This document shows, piece after piece, positions 46,109-57,903 of a stretch of DNA of 64,000 nt. The translations under genes were made by a program, and so were the position numbers. Each line of letters opens with the position of its first letter. Position 1 is the first letter of the stretch. The notes under the pieces are model-generated. The model searched no databases, was not told the DNA's origin, and worked only from the letters and a program-made list of their open reading frames with translations. Origin of the DNA: Cercophora sp. LCS_1 (taxonomy: Eukaryota > Ascomycota > Sordariomycetes > Sordariales > Lasiosphaeriaceae); the NCBI GenBank assembly GCA_036250225.1, contig JAPZLL010000038.1:289092-353091 (forward strand), read 5' to 3'.

Positions 46109-46732
46109 TTTGGCGGGTTGTTTGAGGTCTGTCGTCGGCTGGCTAGTGATGAGGCCATCTTCAACATGTCCAACATGTCAACATCGTCTCTTTTTAACGT
46201 GTTCTCGAGTCATCATTTCGGAGCCCATTACACCGTTCCATCACCAAACTCCCATGTCTGAGCCTCAAGAGAAGCATCGAATTCTTACGCAGCTCCCATC
46301 GCACTCGCATTCGGGAGTCGTTGATTCGTTGCTTAAAAGTACCACCCAAAGTTCGGAGAGGCGCAGGAGGGTGCCGGAAGGTGCCGTGGCAGCGGGCAGG
46401 AGGGATACGTGGCCCGCTGAAATGATTGGTCGTGGCCCTAGACGAATGCGAAGACCAGGGGGTCATTCAGCCCTGCCAGGGCGCTGCCGATCTCCCCCCA
46501 AATGGTTGCCTGGGCCCAGCACTGAGCTCTCTTCCGCCGAACGGCGGAAATCTGGATTACCTAAAGCCTCGCGATCCCCTCCCGGTACTTTTTTCTTCTG
46601 CCAGGTACCTATGTACCTATGAGACAAAAGTCCATGCCCGAGTTTGCGCAGCACCCACGCTTCCAGTCTTAGCGAATCCGAGGCACCACGACACACCGCA
46701 AAACGGCCCCGCTGCCAAAGACACGCTCGAAA
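46109..46732. other. Divergent promoter region, DUF2306 gene and Zn2Cys6 regulator
   Basis: A 624-nt region between divergent starts. Shared regulation of the two genes is possible, since fungal Zn2Cys6 factors often act on a neighbour, but I saw no CGG inverted-repeat site that I would defend. Confidence 0.45.
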
Positions 46733-48363
46733 ATGGTTGGCGTTCCCGGGAGATCTCGTCAGTGCAAGACGTGTCGTCGACGGAAGAAGGGTGGTGTAAG
46801 TCTCCCCGGTCGCGATTGCTGATTGGTGGCCCGCGTTTGCTTATGCCTCTTTCCTCAACCAGTGCGACATGAAACGGCCTGCCTGTGGACAGTGTCTGGC
46901 TCGGGGATTGGACTGCGGCGGTTATGAGCGAGACCTCATTTTCGTTCATACCGCCCGGGACAAGAAGCGAGAGTGCCGTCCTCCTCCAAGGCGCGTGTCC
47001 GAGGCGCGGGTGGAAGTCGCGATCAACGGTGCCCTTGCCAAGGCTACATACGAGGACAGCTTCATTTGCATCTTCCTCTCCGATTTCCTCCCGCATGGAA
47101 AGATGTTCGCGCCGCACACAAAGGCGTACGCAACCGGCAACTGGCTCAATGTCTTGCCAACCATGGCCCGCGACTCGCCGATACTGCGCAAGGTTTTGGT
47201 GGCCATGGGTTTGTCAACCGCGGGCCATGCCTGGGACAGGACGCGGGAGAAAGAGGAAGGGCTGCGATACTTCACCGCCGTTCTCGGCGACATGTCAAGC
47301 GCCCTTGACGAGTCGAAATAAGCGCTGAGTCCCCTCACTCTCTCGATGGCTTCCAGGCTGTGTGGTATCTACGAGGCATCGTTTGGCTACAACAGCCACG
47401 ACAAGCAATCCCAAATCAACAACTGGCACAAACACGTCGATGGCGAGTTGGCCATCATTGCGGCTTCCGGACCAGCGAGTTACTCCCACGGCTACTGGCA
47501 CCAGTTCTTCACCGATGGGCGTCTGCACATTGTAAGTCGACCCCGCGTTGGGCACCATCGCTGGAAGGCGCCCTACTGACTCTACTGTCAAACTACAGAC
47601 CATTTCCGCCCTAGAAAGACGGAGGCGATGTGTGCTTGACACCGCCGAGTGGAAGACGTTACCCTGGTCCGAAATTCCAAAGACGCCCAAGGACCTTTTG
47701 CTAGACATCATGGTCGAAATGCCCGGATTTCTGGAGCATCTGAATACACTGAACGCATGCACCGATGCAACCCTCCAGGACAAGCTCCAGGAAGACTTGA
47801 GGGCGAAATGCTGGCAGTACGACGAAAAGCTTGCTCGTTGGCGGGACACGGTCGGCATCACAGACCCATCCTACCAGATCTATTCAGGAAACACATTGCC
47901 TTCGGTGGAGTTGGTGAGCGTTTCCCAACTGATGTCTCTCTACTGGTGTATATGTGTGGTGGTATACAGCACCTTGCACTTCACATCCGGCTCGGCCGCC
48001 GCCGAGCTGCTCCCTCACATGGACCCCCGACTCTACTGCCGGCGCATTGCCGGTGCCATCCCCATTCTCTTACACCCACTTGCCGGTCATTACGGTGCAC
48101 AGGTGTCAAACCTGCCGACCGTGATTGCCTTGACATATCTCCAGGCTGTCGAAGGCAACCACATGTCCAAGGAGAAGCGGATGATCATCGAAGCCTTTCG
48201 AAAATCAGCCTATGCCTCGATGATCGAGGATTTTTTTACAAGCACACGCGAGCATTGGAAAGCGGAAAACCACCCCGCTTTCATTGATATCATACCGCCC
48301 GAAGCTACAAAGTGCATGGACAACTACCCCTTGTCCATCAGGGAAAGAATCGCGACACAATAA
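46733..48363 (+). pseudogene. Zn2Cys6 transcription factor with an in-frame premature stop
   Basis: Three exons, 46733-46795, 46863-47531 and 47599-48363, joined in phase (GGT|GTAAGT...CCAG; ATT|GTAAGT...CTACAG), total 499 codons. The zinc cluster lies at residues 11-39: CKTC, then RRRKKGG, then CDMKRPACGQC and LDC; the spacing between the second and third Cys is seven residues, not the usual six. A fungal-specific regulator middle region follows (ASRLCGIYEASFGYN, WHQFFTDGRLHI, CVLDTAEWKTLPW, LLDIMVEMPG). A TAA at 47319-47321 interrupts the frame after SALDESK, yet the same frame resumes at once with family-like sequence, so this is either a nonsense mutation, a strain difference, an assembly error or a missed intron. 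Without the stop the product would be about 498 residues. The truncated product of 195 residues would keep the DNA-binding part. Confidence 0.75.
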
Positions 48364-49799
48364 CGCGGGGTTTCAATGCATTGCACATAATCATGCTGTT
48401 CTCATGGGACAGTGACATAGCGAGTTTGATAGTCTAGCCCGATACCCCTTAGTTCTGATACAATCTACTATCTTGTTTGAGTGGAAGCACATATCACCTG
48501 TAACGAACCCCGTGTGCATGGGTTGACGTCATTCAGACGGTCAACTAGACTACCTACTGGGTAGAGAACCCCAGCGCCAGTTTTCAAAGTCCTATGACGT
48601 AGCGGGAGAGCGCTCTGAGTTAAAATTGCTTGTAAATGGCCACAATGACCTGGGATATGTTTCAGTTTAACTCTAGGCACACCCATCAAAAATCAGCAAG
48701 TCATCAACACAATTAATAGGTACCTCACCCTCGAAATCGGAACGCCGGCCCTTTGGCCACCGACGTACCACCAACGTACAGCACCAAGGCCTTTGAAAAC
48801 AAACTCCCCAACAGGAAGACGTCCAAAATCTCAAAAAGGGAGACACCCGTGTACCCAAATCCTTGCATGACGTGGTGGCGGCCGCCAATCCCGTGTTCCG
48901 CCGTTCGGGAGAACGCAGATTTCATCCATCCTGTTGGTTTGGGTTTCGTAAGCAAGTTTATTTTTGATCCAGGTTTTTTTCCGATAATCAAAGCTCCGGT
49001 TGCCTCATGCCGCCTCCTGCAGCAGGGACGAAGGGTACGCGGGGACGATGCAACGAATCCATCCCATGTTGGTCCATGTTGTCCCACGTTGCACGTGTAC
49101 TTATCTGGAATTAGGATCCATTTGTGTAATAATGATAATAATAAATACTAGTACTTTTTCGGGTTGAAAAGCAGGGGGTTCTACCGTGCTGCAAGGAGGA
49201 TGCTGATTCGGATTCGCTTTTTCAAGCTACGACGGGATTGTTTTGAGCCTCGAGCACGATTACGGTGGTGGTAATATGCCGTTACCCAAGATAAACAACA
49301 CCGGACCCAGGGCCGGAAGGGTGGCTTGCGCAGATAGCGGCGTTCCATCAAAGGGCGCGTTGGATTCAGATGCATCGGTGCCCCCTGGGTTTCCTCTGAG
49401 AGTCCTCTGGGGAGGATCACAGACCTTGCGTTTTGTCTCCGCGTAAATGGAAATATCTGTTCAGATTTGAAATCCATCTGATTGGGCAATTTGCGACGCT
49501 TGAGACTGTTCTGGGTTCCATTTATACCGCCATTGTGACCGAATTCACCATTCATGCAACTGGAACGGGTCCTTCCAAGATCATGATGCGGCGACAAGGA
49601 TAGCTTGGAATGGCTGATCTGGCGCATCGAATGTCATATTCACGGGGCAGAGCAGTTGTAGAGCCTGGTGTTTGTAAGGTCTATTCCCTACGAATACTCA
49701 AATCATGCGAGGGTTGCCTGCGTAGCATGACATTGATCCATCATGACAAGAGCATTAAAAAACTAGTAACCGACCTCACAATTTACTTCCTTCTCTCAG
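48364..49799. other. Convergent intergenic region
   Basis: About 1.4 kb between the regulator stop and the glucose-6-phosphate isomerase stop. Open frames of up to 148 codons occur on the minus strand (49181-49627, 48725-49087) but lack motifs. No repeat or RNA gene was seen. Confidence 0.45.
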
Positions 49800-51532
49800 T
49801 CAAAACCCAGCATACTTCTTGAACGCTCCCAGCAGACCGCCCGTAGACGAATCATGGCCCTGTCCGGCACCGGGCTCGTCAATCTCCTTGAGGATCTTCT
49901 TTGCCAACACCTTGCCCAGCTCAACACCCCATTGATCGAAGCTGTTGATGTCCCAGACGGCGCCCTCGGTAAATGTGAGGTGCTCATAGTAGACAATGAG
50001 CGCACCAAGCTCGGCGGGGCCGATGTGGCCACCAACGAGGATGCTGGTCGTAGGGCGGTTGCCCAGGAAAACCTTGTGAGGCACCAGGTTATCAGCAACA
50101 CCGCCCTCGGCACGGACTTCATCCGCCGTCTTGCCAACCATCAGCGCCTCGGCCTGAGCGAGGTAGTTGGAAGCCAGCATCTTCTGGTGAAGCTGGCCCG
50201 AGACGGGGTTGTGCGACTTGGCCGCAAGGATGAAATCCGTGGGGATGAGCTTGGTGCCCTGGTGCACCAGCTGGAAGAACGAGTGCTGGGCATTGGTGCA
50301 GGGCTCACCGAAGAGGATGGGGCCTGTGGTGTACTTGGTGCGGGTGCCGTCTGAGGCCACCGATTTGCCGTTGGACTCCATGGACAACTGCTGGAGATAT
50401 GCCGGGAAGCGGTGGAGGTACTGGTCGAAGGGAGCGACGAGGTGTGTCTGAGCGTTGAAGAAGTTGGAGTACCACACACTGAGGAGGCCGCCCAGCACGG
50501 GAATGTTCTCCTTGAGGGGTGTGTTGAGGAAGTGCTGGTCCATGGCGTATGCGCCGGCGTGGAACTTGCGGAAGTTGTCGTAGCCAATGTAGAGGGCCAC
50601 GCTCAAACCAATGGCGCTCCAGACAGAGTAGCGACCACCAACCCAGCTCTCAAAGCCGAACATGTTCTTCGCGTCGATGCCGAACTTGGTCACCTCAGCC
50701 TCGTTGGTGGACATCGCCACAAAGTGCTTGGCGATTTCACCCTTGCCGCCAGTCTTCTCAAGGAACCAGGACTTGGCAGTGTTTGCATTGGTCGTGGTCT
50801 CGGCCGTGGTAAAGGTCTTGGACGCAATGAGGAAGAGCGTCGTTTCTGGGTCCGAATGCGCCAATGCCTCAGCAATGTGGGTGCCGTCGATGTTGGAGAC
50901 AAAGTGCAGGGTCATGTCCTTGTCGCCGTAGAACTTGAGCGCTTCGGTGACCATGACCGGGCCACTGTTTTTCCTGTTAGAATCGCCGGGAAAGCAGAGA
51001 AGCAAGGGACTTACAGGTCAGATCCTCCAATGCCAACATTGACAATGTTGGTCAACCTCTTTCCAGTGTATCCCTTCCACTCGCCGCTGCGAACCTGCTC
51101 CGAGAACACCCGGACGTGTTCCAAAACGTCGTTGACGCCCCCGGGGGTGCTCATGACATCGACGCCATCGATCTTCATCGCGTTGTTGGCGACATTGCGC
51201 AGGGCGACGTGGTAGACGGCGCGGTCCTCGGTAAAGTTAATCTTCTTGCCAGCGAACATGTCATCGCGCTTTTGTTCGAGCCCCGCGTCCTGCGCAAGCT
51301 TGACAAGCTTGTCAATCGTCTCCTGGGTGACGAGGTTTTTGCTGAAATCGAACAGGATCTCGGTCTCGGCAGAGTCGCTGGACACATCGGCTGGCAGCTT
51401 GAAGGTGCGAGAGAATTTGTCGAAGCGCTCGGGGTCCGACTTGAAGGCATCCTTGAGGACAAACGAGTTGCCAACGGTGTCGTGATGGCTCTGGAGGTCG
51501 GCCCAGGCAGGGAGGGTGTTCGCCGGCGCCAT
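49800..51532 (-). CDS. PGI1: Glucose-6-phosphate isomerase
   Basis: Two exons, 51532-51015 and 50973-49800, joined at CT|GTAAGT...TCTAACAG|G, encode 563 residues, near the normal family length. The enzyme interconverts glucose 6-phosphate and fructose 6-phosphate in the cytosol. Family elements in order: NVGIGGSDL and NSGPVMVTEAL across the intron, DGTHIAEAL, SKTFTTAETTTNA, first signature WVGGRYSVWSAIG near residue 275, HFLNTPLKENIP, LVHQGTKLIPTDF, and second signature FDQWGVELGKVLAKK near residue 515. The catalytic Glu, His and Lys regions look intact. Codon use is strongly C-ending, as expected for a highly expressed glycolytic gene. SCH9 lies upstream on the same strand. Confidence 0.97.
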
Positions 51533-52785
51533 TTTTGCGGTTATTGCTCGTCCTCGGAGATCAACGGGGTCTTAGGGGTAAGGATGCTGGAAAATTTACT
51601 GTTGGGATAATAAAGTCAGCTTTGGCCGAGGAGAAGACAGAAAAGAAGCCTCGAGGTAGCCCGTTTCTCGGGCCTCGAGCAGTAGTGGGGAGCCTCTTTC
51701 AACCAGCAGCGGCCGTGGTGGGGTGATGCCCCGCACCTCCAAGGGAAGCTCTCAAGGCACGAACGCAAGGAAGGTGGAAGCTCCCATGTCCGTCGCGAGT
51801 CGCCGCCCACTCCTCCAGCTCGCGGATTGGACTTAATGGGATCAGGGGTCGGGGTAAAAGCCATACCAGTGGGGCTTCGAGGGCCTGGAAGCTCAAGGGT
51901 TGCTTCAATGCTTTGTATTGACCTCGATCGTCGACGGCGGTTTACAGTAAGAGTGTGACAATAAGGGTGGAATGCTGGAAACTTTTATGGGGCGGGCTGA
52001 GCTGAGGGTTTTCATGTGCGGGCTTTAAGTGGACTCGAGCGCCATTTCCGAGGGCTCTTGTCTCCATTGCTGCCAGCCGTAGCGGTGCGCATGGGACGAT
52101 CAATCACAATCTGTAGGACGTCATCGTGGAGGGCAGGCCTCTGCGCGCAAACGCCGTCCAATTGCCCCACCTTGACGGCGGGAGAGCTCATGAAACCCCT
52201 CGCTGTCCCACCCATGCCTGTGGGCGATTTATCCAATTCGCAGACGCTGAGTAAGAGCATCCATACGACGCTCCACAACGAAACCATCGACAAGACTCGG
52301 CAGCCTCATCCGGACACAATCGGGCGCGCTGGACTGCAACCGCACCGCAAACCTGGACATGCGAGCATTAGCAACCACTCAGCGCTCGGGGCCGTACCGT
52401 GGGTTCCGTGCTCCGGCATATGTTGATTTGTCTTTGTCTTGCTGCCTTCGACATCGAATAGACAGCCGTTATTCTACACCATTTTCTCGCTTGGGCAAAG
52501 ACAGAAAAGAAAACAGCCGCACAAGTACCAGAACTTCGCATCATCATGCCGAACTCCCAGATGCAAAACCGCATACCCCTAGGGTCAAAGTCGTAATCCC
52601 GGCGGCGGCAGCGTACCACCGTCGCGGGTCTCTGACCAAACCTGAAAACCTAAGCCAGTTTGTTGCTGATTGGCTCTCCTGCCCACTCCGTAAAATGCGC
52701 TCCCCCTCTTAATCATTTCCTAACCCTAGCCGATGCAATTGGTTCTCCGGTATCTCCGTGTTGAACAAGTCCGCGGGCCTGCCGT
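51533..52785. other. Intergenic, PGI promoter region
   Basis: About 1.25 kb between the PGI start and the SCH9 stop, both on the minus strand. It holds the PGI promoter. No coding sequence or repeat is convincing. Confidence 0.45.
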
Positions 52786-54810
52786 CTATCTGTTGTCTTG
52801 AATGCTCCCCACGAAGGACGGGTCCTTTACACTACCACCGGCATCCCCAAGCCCAGCAATGGGTCGGTTGTAGCTGAAGCCGGTGAACTGGTTCTGCATC
52901 GTTTGAGAAAGAATTGGTCCTTCGACGTACGAATCTTGCGGCGGCTCCGATGTAAACTCGGGGTCGAAGTTTGCGGTGTCGAGGGCGTCAACCTGTATCA
53001 CGCAGCGATAAGTAAAGTTGAATAGCAGACAGAGACTTGGGAAAACATACCACGCTGGGCTTGAATGCAGGGTCGTACTTGCGCATCAGCAGCTTGAGCC
53101 AATCAATGGCGTGGAAGAACGGATGGGCCTTGATCTCGGCCGAACCGTTGGCTCCCAAGCGTTGTTGGGGGTCCCGGTTCAGAAGCTTGGTAAGGAGATC
53201 CTTGGCCGCTGGCGGTACGATATCGTGGTCTGGGAAATGGAGCGGCTCGCTGAGGATCTTGCGGTACATCTCGTTGGTATTTTCGTCGTAGAAGGGTGGG
53301 AGGCCTGTCAACATCTCGTACAGCAGGACACCGAGAGTCCACCAATCGACCGTCTTGTTGTAGCCATTACCCATCAGCAACTCGGGCGCCAGGTACTCAG
53401 GTGTTCCACAGAACGTGTTAGTTCGGTCCTCATCCTTCATATCCAGTTTGCACAGCCCAAAGTCGCAAAGGGCAATGTGACCCTGATAGTCGAGAAGAAT
53501 ATTCTCGGGTTTCAAATCACGGTAAATGACGTTGAATCCGTGGAGGCATTCGAGCGCGCACAGAAGTTCGGCGGTATAGAATCGACTGCGATTAACATCG
53601 AACCGCTGCTCCTTCTGCAAGTGGTGGAACAACTCGCCGCCGTTGACAAAGGCCAGGACAAAATAGAGCTTTTCCGGGCTCTGGAAGGTGAACTTTAGGG
53701 GCACGATGAAGGGGTTGTTAATCTGGGCGAGGACTGATCGTTCCGCCAGCGTGTGGGCGACTTCGGATCTCGAGATAATGTGCGCCTTGCGGATCGTCTT
53801 GAGGGCGTAGATTCGGTTCGTGTCCTTCTTCCTCACCTGCATGACCTTGCCAAAACTGCCCTTGCCGACCACCTTGAGCAACTCGAAGTCCTCGATCTTG
53901 AGCTTGCCGGCTCGGTTCTCGACATACTCGACGCCGATCTTGATCTTGCCAGTTCCATGCTGGATTTCGGACCACTCGACGCCGCTCTGACCAAGGGTAC
54001 GTTCCCGGTTGGCGAACTCGGCCGCGGCCTTTTCCCTGTCCTTCTTGCTGGCTTTGGGGTCCTCGACGAACTGCTGCCTCTCTTCAAACCTAGGGTTGAT
54101 GCGAGCCACGCCGAGGAGAATGTCCTGGCTACGCCCCGAGCCTGGTGGAGCATTGGGATTCCGAATATAGAGATGCACAGACAGCTCCGATACTCTTGAC
54201 ACATCGAACTTGTACTGTGTGTTTGATCCTGCCCACAAGGGGTTCTCCGGGTTGCCCTCAACTGAGTTGACAAACACTTGTACTTTGTCGAAATCGATCA
54301 AGGCATAGGGCATGTACTTGGTTGAAATACGACCGTGGTTCGTGGGAATCCCACTGAAACCACCGGATGTCTGTGGTCGTCCACCGTTTATAAAGCCACC
54401 CGTCCTCGAAGATGACGTCGGCCGAACGGAGCCAGCCATGCTGAGCGCATTTCCAGTCGAGAGTGAACTCCCTCCATGGGTCGGGTTGTTGAACGTGTTT
54501 CGTGCATGCTCGGGGAGTGAGAAGCCCTGGCCCTCGTACAGGGTAACCACGAGGATGCCGGGCTTCGGTGTGATGACGGGGGCTTGGGTAAGGGCTTCGG
54601 AGGCCGCTGTCGATGATTGCATTAGTGTACCAGACATGAAGCCCGTTGGCTCGGTTTCTCACCTATTCCCGTCTCATTTGTGGGGGTAGCTGACCCTGAA
54701 ATGCCCCCCGGGCTCTTGCTCTCTTTGTCTGTGATGGTGGATGTAGATGGTGAGCGGGAAAAGGTGCTCGTGAGGGGCCCAAGATGGGTCTCCTTCAATT
54801 CTGCAATCAT
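52786..54810 (-). CDS. SCH9: AGC-family protein kinase SCH9 with C2 domain
   Basis: Three exons, 54810-54663, 54606-53051 and 52992-52786, joined in phase (ATAG|GTGAGA...GACAG; GTG|GTATGT...ATACAG), encode 636 residues. A C2-like region spans about 65-280 (GILVVTLYEGQGFSL to IKIGVEYVENRAGKL). The kinase domain begins at F290 with GKGSFGKV (about 297-303), ALKTIRK (Lys at about 319), YRDLKPEN (Asp at about 413), DFG at about 431, activation-loop TNTFCGTPEYLAPE, and an AGC tail with the hydrophobic motif FTGFSY at about 604-609. SCH9 is the yeast S6-kinase-like effector of TORC1, controlling growth, stress and ageing; the role here is inferred from orthology. The start at 54810 is the first ATG, but an AG just after it (ATTGCAG) with a GCTGAC upstream could be an acceptor for an unseen 5' exon. 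Confidence 0.93.
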
Positions 54811-56239
54811 GACCTGTCAGCTTGTCCAAACATATTGCCCGGGTAGACAAAGGCGCGTAGTTGACACGATGCCCGGAACGCGATATCTCACGGCTTCCAC
54901 GGCCTCCCCCCAGTCCGAACGCGGTCGGCCTGCAAAAGGGGGGCAATGGCGGGGAAGTTTGGCGACGTACTCTTGGTCAGCTTCCACGACATTTTGGGCG
55001 GAAATGGCAACTGTGGAGTCTAAGATACTCGGGTGCAGATAGAGGATTGATGAGGTATTGAGCTGAGGTCCTAGGATGCGAGAAATCAGTGTGAGAAAGT
55101 CGATGTCGATGTCGACCGGAAGGGCAGCCCGTCCGAATGAGGCCGTGTGTGATGGTTCAGATTCAAGGTTGACGGAACGACGGTCAGACTGCGTGAGAGA
55201 GGTGGGGACCAGGGGTGATGCAAGCGCAAGAAGCAAGCCCCGCAGATGCGGTCAGCAGCGCGGAACCCTGGAAACCCAACCCTTGCGCTCCCAAATCCAA
55301 ATCTCGGTCCAGACGGATGTTCCCAATTGCCACAACCCCAGCGCTAATCCTCAATTTCGCCGATGGCTTGGCTCAGTTGCCGTCCGAAGACAAAGACGGA
55401 TCGTGACTCGCAGGGTAAAGCAATAACATGGTTGGCAAAACAACGGCAGGTCAGGAGGCTCACGGGTCCAAGACGCAGTGCGACATCCACGGCTCGCCCT
55501 TTAGGTTCGATATGTTATCGGACCAACCGACGAACCGACACCACAGCGATAAAGTGCCACGGGGCGGGAAGCAATGACGAAATGACGAAATCTGAGGTCT
55601 CAAAGCATTCAGGACCTTCCATGATCCTCTGCAACCAACAAGCCGGAGGCAAACAGGCAAATGCCTGCCCGGCTCGCCCAACTTTTCCAGACCTGAGACA
55701 CCAGGGCTGAACCACGGCTCATTTCGATTCGCGCCCTGACTTCAGCCTCTCCACATTTGGCTCCCTCAGCCCCATGTCGTTTCAATACATCAAGAACTCA
55801 CGGACGAGATTGCAAACACGCAGAATCACTGCAAAGGCACAACCACATCTCTGGAAAATCTCAGGTCTCTTCGACATTGAAACCACCTGAACGGCGCATC
55901 TAGCTGCATTCATAATAACCCCACTGGAGCACAGCCTCAACGATGGCGAACCTGGGCAACGGCAACCACTGGTTGCCCCTTTTCAGGCCCCCAAAACGAG
56001 GGGCAAAAGGGGGTTCTGGGGTCAATAACGAGTTGCTCCGCCATCATCGCCCTGTGATCAAACGGCTGCTTGGATCCGATCCGACCAGCCGGGCTAACAA
56101 TCACTGCCATTACCCGGTTTACCTTGCCTCTGATGTTGCCTGTTCGGCAAATCTTCCTGTTCTCAATCTTGCTTTTTCGTGATGCCCGTCGAGAACCCAA
56201 ACATTGAGCCCTTTCAATGCAGAGATTTACAAATACCAT
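54811..56239. other. Intergenic, SCH9 promoter and leader
   Basis: About 1.4 kb between the SCH9 start and the cutinase stop. The minus strand probably carries a long SCH9 5' leader, perhaps with an intron. No coding sequence is supported. Confidence 0.45.
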
Positions 56240-57075
56240 TTACCAGATGTGGCCCACAACAAAATCCGCCACCCGCCCCACGTCGGTCATGTATGTCAAG
56301 TGCGACAAGCGGATAAGGTCACCGCCGGCGCAAATGTCGTCGGTGTCGTGGCAAACGACGAGCTGCCTTGAGGTGGTGATGCCGGATATCACGGCAGGGT
56401 AGGCCGGGTCGCCGAAAATTACCGCGGAGCTAACCCGGCCAAGGTCGTCTTCGGGAAGCAACCGGGCCGCCTTGTGGACAAGCTGCCCGCCCTGGGAATA
56501 GCCGGCCATGACAAGGCTAGTCTCGGGGCAAGATCCGAGTATCCGGGTAACGTCTGCCGCCCTGCTCAACAACAATTAGTATGCGCTCTCTGGAGCAGGC
56601 ATGTCGCTCGCATTTGCTTGCTACCGGAAGGGTCGCCGCCTTCAAGAAAGCCAGGGATGCTCGCGGCGTAGTCGACGCCGTGCACGGCCAGAGCCGAAGA
56701 GCTGCCAAGCCGTTCTGTAACCGCATCGAAGAGCTCTGGGCCCACGAGGATGCCTGTGTTTCCTGCTTCGCTTGTCCCTCTTGCGAAGACAATTGTTACG
56801 TTGGTGCATTTGCTGCCGGCGCTCCTCGTCGTCTCGATCTCGAGGCTGGTAGAGAGAGCCTCTTCGGCGTCAAGAGTAAGGTCACCTGCATCCTTGACAA
56901 GTATGTCGAACGGGAACACGTTAGTGACCCAGTAGAGTAAGGTGTTGATCGGTATCTTGACTGCATCCCCCTTCTCCTCCCACGGGAGGCGTATGATGGA
57001 ACGAGAAGTCTCCCGTGCACAGAACGCCATAATCATAAACCCTGAAAGGGCAGCGAGCAGAGCTGCCATCTTCAT
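56240..57075 (-). CDS. Cutinase-family secreted serine esterase
   Basis: Two exons, about 57075-56618 and 56561-56240, giving some 259 residues. A signal peptide covers about residues 1-20. The cutinase fold is clear: CTNVTIVFARGTSEAGNTG with the oxyanion region, VHGVDYAASIPGFLEGGD, the nucleophile motif GYSQGGQLVH, DDICAGG with the catalytic Asp and its Cys, and a His before LTYM. Such enzymes hydrolyse cutin or other polyesters outside the cell. An N-terminal extension of about 70 residues precedes the catalytic part, longer than in the best known cutinases. The intron is odd: the acceptor (CATACTAAT branch, GAGCAG) is good, but phase demands a donor at AA|GCAAAT, a weak GC site; the GT seven bases earlier (GTAGCA) gives the wrong phase. 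The join could therefore be off. Confidence 0.82.
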
Positions 57076-57426
57076 TTTGACGGGGATGTTTGACGACCCG
57101 CCTCTTCAAGAAGTACTCGATTACCCCGTAGCCAGATGGATGCCTAGCATCAAGTTTCTACCATATCTGCCATCTCGACCGAGAGACAGCCGACCTCGCT
57201 GGCATGAATATCGGACAATACACGCCAGGTCGAGTAACACCACGGTACAAGGATTGTTTCAACATGACACAACCCACAGTTACACAACAACCTTGGCTGC
57301 CGGCAAGATCTAGCAGCAAAATATGAATGTGTACCACCATGAGTTATATCACTGATCCGTCCCCGCTCGCTCGACAACGCACCGGAGCATCAACTCTCAT
57401 TCTTGCAGCAACGCACGTGTAACCAA
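57076..57426. other. Intergenic, cutinase promoter
   Basis: A 351-nt gap between the cutinase start and the next minus-strand stop. It holds the cutinase promoter and 5' UTR. No distinct site recognised. Confidence 0.45.
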
Positions 57427-57903
57427 TCACTCCCCCTTCCCCTTCCCGTCCGTCTGCCCTCTGGTCCCAAAAATCACCCACAGTCGCAAAAGCGTAGGCA
57501 CCACCGGGCTAACAACAGTCGCCGTAAAAGCATCTAAGATCCAGAACTCAGACTTCAAAAGCTCCCCCCAACCACCAGCCGCCTCAGCAACAGCTTGGTA
57601 AAAGAGCGCATCACTAATGAGCATACCGACAAGCAGCAGCTTCCAGAGGCGGAGGTCGTCGTACACCCTCATGATGACTGCTTCGTTCCACGCAAAGAGC
57701 AACCACATGCCGCCCAGCTGCGTGTACAGCGTCTGAGACGCGGGGGTGTACGAGAGCGTGCCCCGCGTCAGATAGGTGGAGGCGAGGTGAGCGGGATCGA
57801 CGATGGTCAGGTAGCAGCCATTGATGGCGGTAAGGGGCTCCCAGATGGTGAAGACGAAGCGGATAAGGTAGGGGATTGTGGTTGTTGCTTTGGTTACGGA
57901 CAT
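57427..57903 (-). CDS. DUF7704-type fungal membrane protein
   Basis: Intronless frame of 158 residues. Four hydrophobic segments are visible: IPYLIRFVFTIWEPLTAING near the start, QLGGMWLLFAWNEAVIM in the middle, WKLLLVGMLISDALFYQAVA and FTATVVSPVVPTLLRLWVIFG. Family-like features are the early FTIWEP with Glu, the ASQTLYTQLGGMWLLFA stretch and the SDALFYQA motif. The tail is short and charged. The layout matches the small four-helix DUF7704 proteins of ascomycetes, whose function is unknown. No link to the neighbouring cutinase or urea transporter genes is evident beyond shared strand. Confidence 0.82.
   Translation of the reverse strand: MSVTKATTTIPYLIRFVFTIWEPLTAINGCYLTIVDPAHLASTYLTRGTLSYTPASQTLYTQLGGMWLLFAWNEAVIMRVYDDLRLWKLLLVGMLISDALFYQAVAEAAGGWGELLKSEFWILDAFTATVVSPVVPTLLRLWVIFGTRGQTDGKGKGE

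Noticed and set aside
48524..48531. TGACGTCA palindrome (another at 58279-58286)
   Set aside because: An 8-base site is expected about once in this length, and neither lies at a well-placed promoter.
48673..49087. Overlapping minus-strand frames between the Zn2Cys6 regulator and PGI
   Set aside because: They look protein-like in places but have no recognisable domain or convincing splice join.
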